Below are positions 15,390 to 22,274 of a DNA stretch of 57,917 nucleotides, one piece after another. Position numbers and translations under genes: made by a program. Source of the stretch: CAZUDO01 sp964618895 (GTDB taxonomy: Bacteria > Desulfobacterota > Binatia > DP-6); assembly GCA_964618895.1 (NCBI GenBank), contig CAZUDO010000113.1, positions 1 to 57,917 of the forward strand. The letters are read 5' to 3'. Each line of letters opens with the position of its first letter. Position 1 is the first letter of the stretch. A model generated the notes under the pieces. It was not told the origin of the DNA. It saw only the letters and a list, made by a program, of their open reading frames with translations, and ran no database searches.

Positions 15390-16532
15390 ATGGCGAACCG
15401 TCAGGCGCACCAGGAGGCCGTCAGCCGACGCATGGCGAACCTGCCCAATGAGGTCGTGTGGTATGTGTGCACGGCGTTCTTCGTGGAGGGTCTCACCGCC
15501 AAGGAGATTCCCGGCGTCGTGCGGGAGCGCTTCCGCGAGTCGCTGCATCGCACGCAGGTGTACGACGTCATCCGTGAGGGCCGCCGACGCGGGTACTTCC
15601 AGCTCACGCCACCGCGGGACGAGATGCTGGCCATGCGGATGATGGAGAAGTTCGTGGTGCGGCACGATCGTCCGGCGGACGCGCGGCAGAAGGTGATCAA
15701 GGTGGTCAGCAGCGGGCGGTCGCCGTCGGTCGCGGCGGTCGCCATCGCCGCGGCCGAGGAAGCGATGACGGTGATCGTCGAGACGTTCGCACGCCTACGC
15801 GGCGCGCAGGTGAGCGGGGGTGGACCGACGACCGACGGCGGGCCCAAGGTGCATGTCGGGTTCGGGGCGGGTGCCACCACCATGCTGGTGGCGCGCTACC
15901 TCGCCGAGCGGTTCCGGGCCGTTGAGCGGCCGCCCCCCATGGTCCTGCATGCCCTCAGCTCCGGGTTCAGCGTGCAGGAGCCCAGCTATGCCCCGACGGC
16001 GTTTTTGAGCTTCTTCCACCAGATCCCGGGCTTCGAGTCGCGTGGGCTGTTCGGCCCCGCGTACGTCCGCCCGGAGGAGTGGGAGGAGACCAAGAACCGC
16101 GTCGGGGTGCGCGAGGCGTTCACGCAGCGCGATCTCCTGCAGGTGGTGATCACGTCGCTGGCATCGCAGAAGGACGAGGACGGCGAGTTGAACCGCTTCA
16201 TGAACGAGAACGCCGAGCTGGGACCGCAGAGCCGGCAGCTTCTCGATCGGCAGGAGGAGCGGATCGGGGACGTGATGTACCGGCCGTTCAACTGGAAGGG
16301 CCCGATCACGCGCGACGCGCAGATCCGGGCCGTCACGCTCTTCGAGCTGCCGGAGTTGGTCAATTTCGCGGCCGACCCGGAGAAAGCCGTGATCCTGGTC
16401 TCGGGCCCGTGCGGCACCTGCGGCCGTCCGCGCGACGATGCCCTCCTGCCGCTGCTCCGGGTGCCGTCGCTCGATGTGTGGAGCCACCTCGTCACCGACG
16501 ACCTGACCGCGACCAACTGCCTGGCGGGGTGA
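15390..16532 (+). CDS. SorC-like transcriptional regulator
   Basis: 380 residues. The N-terminal HTH is in AFFVEGLTAKEIPGVVRERF and TQVYDVIREGRRRGYFQL. The larger C-terminal part resembles the SorC sugar-phosphate effector domain: VHVGFGAGATTMLVARYLAE, IGDVMYRPFNWKGPI and DVWSHLVTDDLTATNCL. The usual AGG-E-K segment is replaced by SGPCGTCGRPR with Cys341 and Cys344, a possible metal or redox switch. ATG 15390 was chosen; ATG 15433 is an alternative. It is divergent from moxR-VWA and probably regulates it; that is inference from position. Confidence 0.75.
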   Translation: MANRQAHQEAVSRRMANLPNEVVWYVCTAFFVEGLTAKEIPGVVRERFRESLHRTQVYDVIREGRRRGYFQLTPPRDEMLAMRMMEKFVVRHDRPADARQKVIKVVSSGRSPSVAAVAIAAAEEAMTVIVETFARLRGAQVSGGGPTTDGGPKVHVGFGAGATTMLVARYLAERFRAVERPPPMVLHALSSGFSVQEPSYAPTAFLSFFHQIPGFESRGLFGPAYVRPEEWEETKNRVGVREAFTQRDLLQVVITSLASQKDEDGELNRFMNENAELGPQSRQLLDRQEERIGDVMYRPFNWKGPITRDAQIRAVTLFELPELVNFAADPEKAVILVSGPCGTCGRPRDDALLPLLRVPSLDVWSHLVTDDLTATNCLAG

Positions 16533-16548
16533 CGGCGGGGCGCCGGTC

Positions 16549-16661
16549 CGCGGGGGCGGGGGTGTCCGCGCCGCTTCGTTCGGCGCGGATCGGGACGCGC
16601 GGCTCCGGGCGGGCGGCGCGCCCGCGCCTCAAGGCGCTGCGCGGACACCCCCGCCCCCGCG
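16549..16661. repeat. Two-stem covarying hairpin element, copy B
   Basis: Outer arms 16549-16570 and 16640-16661 form a perfect 22-bp stem, 69 bases apart. Box 1 CCGCTTCGTTC is at 16571-16581, the inner stem GGCGCGG (16582-16588) pairs with CCGCGCC (16622-16628), and box 2 TCAAGGCGCT is at 16629-16638. Flanks GGTCCG and ACTCGC resemble those of copy A. Orientation is the same as copy A. Confidence 0.85.
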
Positions 16662-16736
16662 ACTCGCACCGCGACGTGCGATCACCCGGCAGGCGGTCGG
16701 GGCAGGTCGCGCGAGTGCGCGGCCCGGTGCGATGGA

Positions 16737-16851
16737 GCGCGGCGGCGGGGGCGACGTCGGAGTGCCTTGAGGCGACGATGTGCAGTGCGCAGGGGGAAGC
16801 CCGTGTCACTCGTCGCCGAACGAAACGGAGACGTCGCCCCCGCCGCCGCGC
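16737..16851. repeat. Two-stem covarying hairpin element, copy C (inverted)
   Basis: Outer arms 16737-16758 and 16830-16851 form a perfect 22-bp stem, 71 bases apart. On the minus strand box 1 reads TCCGTTTCGTTC (16818-16829), the inner stem GGCGACGA (16771-16778) pairs with TCGTCGCC (16810-16817), and box 2 reads TCAAGGCACTCC (16759-16770). Its stems share no sequence with copies A or B beyond GC-richness. Confidence 0.85.
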
Positions 16852-16941
16852 CCGCCCGCCACGGCCGTGCGATTCGAGGGCGCGCCCCCGCTGGCCACAG
16901 AGCAGGGCAGCGGGCTACACTCGGCGGTGGGGAGTCGAGCC

Positions 16942-18936
16942 ATGAGCCATCCGACGCGCGATCAGCCGTGGATCTTCCGCACCTACGCCGGGCATACCAA
17001 CGTGCGGGCGTCGAACGCGCTCTACCGCGCCAACCTGTCGCGCGGGCAGACGGGGCTCTCGATTGCCTTCGACCTGCCGACGCAGTGTGGTTACAGCTCG
17101 GACCACGCGCTGGCGGCGCCCGAGATCGGCAAGGTGGGGGTGCCGGTCAACACGCTCGACGACATGGCGCTGCTCTTCGACGGCCTCCCGATCGAGCAGA
17201 TCAACACCTCGATGACCATCAACGCGACCGCCATGTGGCTGCTCGCGTTGTACGTGGCCCTGGCCGAGGAGCGCGGCGTCGATCCGAAGCTCCTCCAGGG
17301 CACGACCCAGAACGACCTGATCAAGGAGTACCTGGCGCGCGGCACCTATATCTACCCGCCGCGCGACTCGATGCGGCTCATCGCCGACATGTACGAATAC
17401 TGCCTACACGCGATCCCGCGCTGGAACGCGTCCAACATCTGCTCGTACCACCTGCAGGAGGCCGGGGCGACGCCGGCGCAGGAGCTGGCCTTCGCGCTCG
17501 CTAACGCGATGGCGGTGCTGGACGCCATCCGCGCCCGCGGCACGGTCACCCATGCGGAGTTCGAGCAGTGCGTCGGCCGCGTCTCCTTCTTCGTCAACGC
17601 CGGCATTCGCTTCGTCGAAGAGACCTGCAAGATGCGGGCGTTCGGCGTCATGTGGGACGAGATCACACGCGAGCGCTACGGCGTCACCAATCCCAAGTAC
17701 CGGCTCTTCCGCTACGGCGTGCAGGTGAACTCGCTCGGGCTCACCGAAGAGCAGCCCGAGAACAACGCCTGGCGCATCGCGTTCGAGGTGCTCGGCGTCA
17801 CCCTGAGCCGGAACGCCCGCTGCCGGGCCCTGCAGTTGCCGGCCTGGAACGAGGCCCTGTCGCTGCCGCGCCCGTGGGACCAGCAGTGGATGCTCCGCCT
17901 GCAGCAGGTGCTCGCCTACGAGACCGACCTGCTCGAGTACCCGGATATCCTCGACGGCTCGCCGGTGATCGCCGCCAAGGTGCAGGCGCTCGTCGACGAA
18001 GCGTCCGCCGAGATCCGCCGCATCGACGGCTTGGGCGGGGCGCTGGCCGCGGTCGAGGCAGGCTACATGAAGTCGGCGCTGGTGCGCAGCCAGGCCGACC
18101 GTCTGGCGCGCATCAACCGCGGCGAGATGACGGTCGTCGGTCGTAACCGCTGGACCGAGGGGCTGCTCTCACCACTCCTCGGGGGCGAAGACGGCGGCGT
18201 CTTCCGGGTGGACCCTGCGTCGGCTGCCGAGACCGTCGACATGCTGCGCGCCACCTGCAGCCGCCGCAGCCAGGCCGCCGTGGAGGCGGCGCTCCGCCAG
18301 CTGCAGGATGCGGCCCGCAGTGGGCAGAACCTCATGCCGGTCTCGATCATCTGTGCCCGCGCGCGCGTGACCACCGGCGAATGGGCCGATGCCCTGCGGG
18401 CGGTGTTCGGCGAGTACCGCCCGGCCACCGGGGTCGAAGGGCAGACCCTCGGTCTCATGGGCGATCGGGTGACGACCGTCCGGGCGCGCCTGGCGGCGTG
18501 GAGCGCGCGCCACGGCGGCCGCCCACGCATGGTGGTCGCCAAGCCCGGTCTCGACGGGCACTCGAACGGTGCCGAGATGATCGCGGTCGCGGCCCGCGAC
18601 GCCGGCTTCGAGGTAATCTACGGCGGCATCCGCTGGTCGGTGCCGGAGATCGTCGCCTCGGCCATCCAGGAGGACGCTACCGTGCTCGGGCTGTCGGTGC
18701 TCTCCGGCGCGCACGTCGAGATCGCGCGCGCGGTGCAGGCAGAGCTGACGCGCCAGGGCGCCGGGGGCGCGATCCCGGTGGTGCTCGGCGGCATCGTGCC
18801 GGAGGGCGACGTGCCGGTCCTCCGCGAGCTCGGTGTGCGCGCGGTCTTCACGCCCAAGGATTTCGATCTGATGGAGGTGATGGCGCGCATCCTCGATGTG
18901 ATCGGGGCGCCGGCGGACGCCACCGTGGCGGCGTGA
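16942..18936 (+). CDS. Ethylmalonyl-CoA-mutase-like (MeaA) B12-dependent mutase
   Basis: 664 residues. The MeaA/Ecm pattern is strong: PWIFRTYAGHTNVRASNALY, GQTGLSIAFDLPTQCGYSSD, INTSMTINATAMWLLALY, TTQNDLIKEYLARGTY, CSYHLQEAGATPAQELAFAL and QLPAWNEALSLPRPWDQQW. The C-terminal B12 domain has KPGLDGHSNGAEMIA with axial ligand His540. Enzymes of this type rearrange ethylmalonyl-CoA to methylsuccinyl-CoA. No crotonyl-CoA carboxylase/reductase is in the window, so another acyl-CoA substrate is possible. ATG 16942 follows GGGGAG by about seven bases; upstream frame is repeat sequence. Confidence 0.9.
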   Translation: MSHPTRDQPWIFRTYAGHTNVRASNALYRANLSRGQTGLSIAFDLPTQCGYSSDHALAAPEIGKVGVPVNTLDDMALLFDGLPIEQINTSMTINATAMWLLALYVALAEERGVDPKLLQGTTQNDLIKEYLARGTYIYPPRDSMRLIADMYEYCLHAIPRWNASNICSYHLQEAGATPAQELAFALANAMAVLDAIRARGTVTHAEFEQCVGRVSFFVNAGIRFVEETCKMRAFGVMWDEITRERYGVTNPKYRLFRYGVQVNSLGLTEEQPENNAWRIAFEVLGVTLSRNARCRALQLPAWNEALSLPRPWDQQWMLRLQQVLAYETDLLEYPDILDGSPVIAAKVQALVDEASAEIRRIDGLGGALAAVEAGYMKSALVRSQADRLARINRGEMTVVGRNRWTEGLLSPLLGGEDGGVFRVDPASAAETVDMLRATCSRRSQAAVEAALRQLQDAARSGQNLMPVSIICARARVTTGEWADALRAVFGEYRPATGVEGQTLGLMGDRVTTVRARLAAWSARHGGRPRMVVAKPGLDGHSNGAEMIAVAARDAGFEVIYGGIRWSVPEIVASAIQEDATVLGLSVLSGAHVEIARAVQAELTRQGAGGAIPVVLGGIVPEGDVPVLRELGVRAVFTPKDFDLMEVMARILDVIGAPADATVAA

Positions 18937-19051
18937 GGGGCACACGCGCCGCCCCGGTGGCGAGGTGTGGCTTGATGCCTTGCGGCGGATGTTGCATCGT
19001 CGGCGCATGATGCTCAGGCTGCGCCCTGCCGGCCCGCCCGGGGAGGCATGC

Positions 19052-19243
19052 ATGGGAAGTATCCGGACGTCGGTCACGGTGGGAAGCTATCTCGAGCCCG
19101 CGCACGAGCTACGGTGCAGCGCCCTGGTCGAGACGGGGACCTACTGGGTGGTCCATGGAGAGATGTGCGGGCCGCTGCGCATCCGGATCGACGGTTTCGA
19201 CCCCTGTAGCGGGGACGTGCACGCGGCCCCGGCGGCGGCCTGA
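19052..19243 (+). CDS. Small hypothetical protein
   Basis: 63 residues from ATG 19052, five bases after GGGAGG. The product (opening GSIRTSVTVGSYLEPAHELR) is rich in beta-forming residues and has three cysteines. No family recognised. It lies between the mutase and the acyl-CoA ligase, nine bases before the ligase start, and may be co-transcribed with them. An alternative ATG at 18965 has no ribosome-binding site. Confidence 0.45.
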   Translation: MGSIRTSVTVGSYLEPAHELRCSALVETGTYWVVHGEMCGPLRIRIDGFDPCSGDVHAAPAAA

Positions 19244-19252
19244 CCCCGGCTG

Positions 19253-20869
19253 GTGACCCCGCTCCCGCCCTGGGTCTGGGACATCCCCGAGTACTTCAAC
19301 ATCGGGGTCGCCTGCACCGACGCCCACCTGGACACACCGCACGCGGGACGCGTCGCCACGCTCGTCGACGACGCCGGCTCGGCGGTGCGCCAGGCGACCT
19401 ACGCCGAGCTGGCCGCGGCCACCAGCCGCTTCGCCCAGCTCCTTCGCGACCTCGGCGTCGGCGCGGGCGAGCGCGTTCTCATCCGGCTGCCCAACTGCCT
19501 CGAGTACCCGATCGTCTTCCTCGGCACGCTCAAGCGGGGTGCGATCGCCGTGCCCACGTCGATCCTGCTGACCGCCGACGAGGTGCTGCATCTGGTGCGC
19601 GACGCGGGTGCGACGGCGCTGGTGACCGACGCCGCCGGCTGGCACGCGTTCGCGCCCGTGCTCGCGGCGGTGCCGGAGCTGGCTCACGTCCTGCTGACCG
19701 ATACCGCCGCGGCGCCCGCCGACGGCCGGCTGGCACCCGTCGGCCTCGTGCCGGCGCTGGCGGCGATCACAAGCTGGACGGATCCGCATCCGACGCGCGC
19801 CGAAGATCCCGCCTATCTCGTCTACACCTCCGGCACGACCGGCTATCCGAAGGGCGTGCTGCACGCCCACCGCGCGCTCCTCGGCCGCCAGCCGTCGTCC
19901 ACCTACTGGTTCGATTTCCTGCCGGCGGGCGACCGCGTCCTCCACTCCGGCAAGTACAACTGGACCTACGTCCTCGGCACGGGACTGATGGACCCGCTCT
20001 ACCGCGGCCATACCGCCATCGTGGCCGAGGGCCCGAGCGACGCGGCCCGCTGGCCGCACCTCATTGCGGCCCACGGGGCGACCACGTTCACCGGCGTCCC
20101 GAGTCTCTACCGGCAGATCCTGCACAAGACGACGGCCGGCCGCGCCGACGTGCCGTCCCTGCGGCACTGCATGAGCGCGGGGGAGCTCCTGTCCGACGCC
20201 GTACGCGTCGCGTGGCGCGAGCGCTTCGGCCTCGACATCTACGAGGGCCTCGGCATGACCGAGTGTTCGTACTACCTCTCGCAGACGCGTGCGCGCCCGC
20301 TGCGCGCCGGGGCCGCCGGCCTGGTCCAGCCCGGGCACGACGTCCGGCTCCTTGATCCGCAGACCCTGGCCGAGGTCCCGGTGGAGACGGAAGGCATGCT
20401 GTGCGTGCGGAAGGGCGATCCGGCGCTCCTGCTGCGCTACTGGAACCAGCCCGAGGAGACCGCGCTCTGCTTCGCCGGCGACTGGTTCCTGACCGGCGAC
20501 TATGCCCGCCGCGACGCCGACGGCTACGTCTGGTTCCTCGGCCGGAAGGACGACCTCGTGAAGAGCTTCGGCTACCGGGTGTCGCCGCACGAGGTGGAGC
20601 GCGTGCTGAAGGACCATCCCGCCGTGGCGGACGCGGCCGTGGTGGGGGAGGAGGTCGCGCCCGGCAAGGTGCTGGTGGTGGCCTACGTCGTGCTGCACCC
20701 GGGCGCGGCCGACGGTCCCGAGGCCGTGCTCGCGCATGGCAGGCAGCATCTCGCCTCGTACAAGGCGCCGCGGGTGATGTACGTGGTGGACGACCTGCCG
20801 CGGACGCGGAACGGCAAAGTGCTCCGCCGGGGCCTTGCCCCGGCACAGGCGCGCGCGCGAGCGGAATGA
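19253..20869 (+). CDS. Acyl-CoA synthetase / AMP-dependent ligase
   Basis: 538 residues of the ANL superfamily. The ATP-binding P-loop is YTSGTTGYPKGVLHAHRA, then YEGLGMTECSYYLSQ, the aspartate motif WFLTGDYARRDADGYVWFLG with RKDDLVKSFGYRVSP, and the catalytic lysine in RTRNGKVLRR at the C terminus. It activates a carboxylic acid to acyl-CoA through an acyl-adenylate; the sequence resembles medium-chain or aromatic acid ligases, and the substrate is not determined. The start is GTG 19253. Its stop overlaps the start of the following broken gene by four bases, so this is an operon. Confidence 0.92.
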   Translation: MTPLPPWVWDIPEYFNIGVACTDAHLDTPHAGRVATLVDDAGSAVRQATYAELAAATSRFAQLLRDLGVGAGERVLIRLPNCLEYPIVFLGTLKRGAIAVPTSILLTADEVLHLVRDAGATALVTDAAGWHAFAPVLAAVPELAHVLLTDTAAAPADGRLAPVGLVPALAAITSWTDPHPTRAEDPAYLVYTSGTTGYPKGVLHAHRALLGRQPSSTYWFDFLPAGDRVLHSGKYNWTYVLGTGLMDPLYRGHTAIVAEGPSDAARWPHLIAAHGATTFTGVPSLYRQILHKTTAGRADVPSLRHCMSAGELLSDAVRVAWRERFGLDIYEGLGMTECSYYLSQTRARPLRAGAAGLVQPGHDVRLLDPQTLAEVPVETEGMLCVRKGDPALLLRYWNQPEETALCFAGDWFLTGDYARRDADGYVWFLGRKDDLVKSFGYRVSPHEVERVLKDHPAVADAAVVGEEVAPGKVLVVAYVVLHPGAADGPEAVLAHGRQHLASYKAPRVMYVVDDLPRTRNGKVLRRGLAPAQARARAE

Positions 20870-22055
20870 TGAGCCACCGGAACTGCCTCCTGATCATCAT
20901 CGACACGCTGCGGGCGGACGTGCTCGCGCCCTACGGCGGCGACATCCCGTTCTTCGCCGGGCGTACCTGGCAGCGGGCCTTCGCCCCGTCGGGGTGGACG
21001 TTGCCGAGCCATGCCGCCATCTTCACCGGCCTCGCACCGTTCGACTGCGGGCTCGTCCACCACGACACCGTGCTGCGGCCCGACTGCGAGACCATGGCCG
21101 AGGCCTTCCGCGCCGCGGGGTTCTTCACCTTTGCGAGCCTCAACAACGAGAACCTGGAGGAGAAGTTCGGCCTGGCGCGCGGCTTCGACCGGTCGACGTA
21201 CTCCCTGCCGTCGACCTGCGCGACACGTTGGTGGTCGTGACCTCCGACCACGGCGAAGGCCTCTACCCGCCGCGGCTCCATCACGGCGGCCGCCTGCACA
21301 ACGACCTGCTGCATGTCCCGCTGGTCGCGCTCGGCGAGCCGGCAATCGAAGAGGCGCCGTTCGGGTTGGTTGCGCTGAAGGCCTGGCTCCTCGAGGCGAT
21401 GGGGGTACGCCCGCGCGTGCCGGAGATCCCGGGCCCGCTCGTCGCGCAGGACGCCGCCTACCTCTCTCGGGACGACGGGGCGCGTCTCAGCTACACCGAC
21501 ACGCCGGGCATCCGCCTGGTGTCGCAGCTCGCATGGCCGGTGAAGACGATCGTCGGCCAGGCGCCGGGATATCTGGCCGTCGAGCTGTACGACATGGCGC
21601 GCGATTTTCCCGAAGCGGACAACCTGGCCGACCACTTCTGCCCGGACGAGACCGAGGCCCCCGCCGACCGCATCCCCGTCGGTGCCCTCCGGGCGACGGC
21701 GAAGCCGATCGCCGAGGCGATGGGCGTGCTCGACGAGTCGACGGCCGGGCAGGACGCCGACGCCCCTGGTGTCCGCATGCGCGGCTGGGCGCTGGTGCCC
21801 GGGCGGCTCGTTGACGTGGTGGCGGGGGTGGCCGGGCACTGGGCGCCGGTGACCTATCCGCTCGACCGGCCGGACGTCGGCACCGCCTATGCCGGTGTGC
21901 GGGGTGCACGCTGGAGCGGATTCCAGGCCGAGGTGCCGCTGCCGGAGTTCGGGTATCCGGACGGCACGGCCGCGGTGACCGTCGTCTTCCGCTACGTCGA
22001 CGGCGACGGGCGCCTGCAGACCTGGTCGCTCGGCGGCGAGGTGCGGCTCGGATAG
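20866..22055 (+). pseudogene. Alkaline-phosphatase-fold (sulfatase-like) gene, broken by internal deletion and frameshift
   Basis: The 5' part (from ATG 20866) encodes CLLIIIDTLRADVLAPYGGD and SGWTLPSHAAIFTG and runs into a stop at 21240. The second part resumes in another frame near 21215 with DTLVVVTSDHGEGLYPP and continues to 22055, ending in a beta-sandwich tail. Compared with the intact relatives in this window, about 100-130 residues between the two halves are missing. A short GTCGAC sequence occurs on both sides of the junction (about 21190-21214), suggesting deletion between direct repeats. The nucleophile position is Thr (WTLPSH). An assembly error is an alternative. Confidence 0.75.
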
Positions 22056-22065
22056 GCCGGCGCAC

Positions 22066-22128
22066 TCAGCGGTTCCCGAGCCAGCTCTGGATGAAGTCGA
22101 CGAAGATGGCGGTAAGTTCGAAGTTCAT
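22066..22128 (-). CDS. 20-residue micro-ORF with its own promoter-like sequence
   Basis: ATG 22128 opens a 20-codon frame encoding MNFELTAIFVDFIQSWLGNR. GGGAGG (22135-22140) lies seven bases upstream. A promoter-like TTGAAC/TATCCT pair (22150-22179) sits just before it. The peptide is amphipathic with aromatic residues. No family recognised; it could be a leader or signalling peptide, or chance. It is antisense to nothing and lies between the broken gene and valS. Confidence 0.45.
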   Translation of the reverse strand: MNFELTAIFVDFIQSWLGNR

Positions 22129-22149
22129 CGGGCACCTCCCATCACAGCC

Positions 22150-22179
22150 AGGATACCGAGGTCGGCGCCTGGCGTTCAA
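22150..22179 (-). promoter_or_regulatory. Candidate promoter for the micro-ORF
   Basis: On the minus strand TTGAAC (22174-22179) and TATCCT (22150-22155) are 18 bases apart. Transcription would start close to 22143, about 15 bases before the micro-ORF ATG, with the GGGAGG ribosome-binding site in between. Confidence 0.45.
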
Positions 22180-22274
22180 CCGGCGGCGGAGCGCGCAACG
22201 ACGCGTTCGGGCAAGAACGCTCGCCGCCGGTGCGTTTTCCCTGGCGCGGGGCCTTTGGTATCTGGGCCCGACCC

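Larger units (their letters stand above)
16533..16941. other. Intergenic region with paired hairpin elements B and C
   Basis: About 410 bases between the SorC-like gene and the MeaA-like mutase. It contains elements B (16549-16661) and C (16737-16851) in opposite orientation, separated by 75 bases. The remainder is GC-rich with no recognised gene. GGGGAG at about 16929 is the ribosome-binding site of the next gene. Confidence 0.8.

Noticed and set aside
13110..15665. Single 851-codon minus-strand frame spanning the VWA gene and most of the moxR region
   Set aside because: It is the VWA frame running through moxR out of register; each gene has its own start, ribosome-binding site and intact domain.
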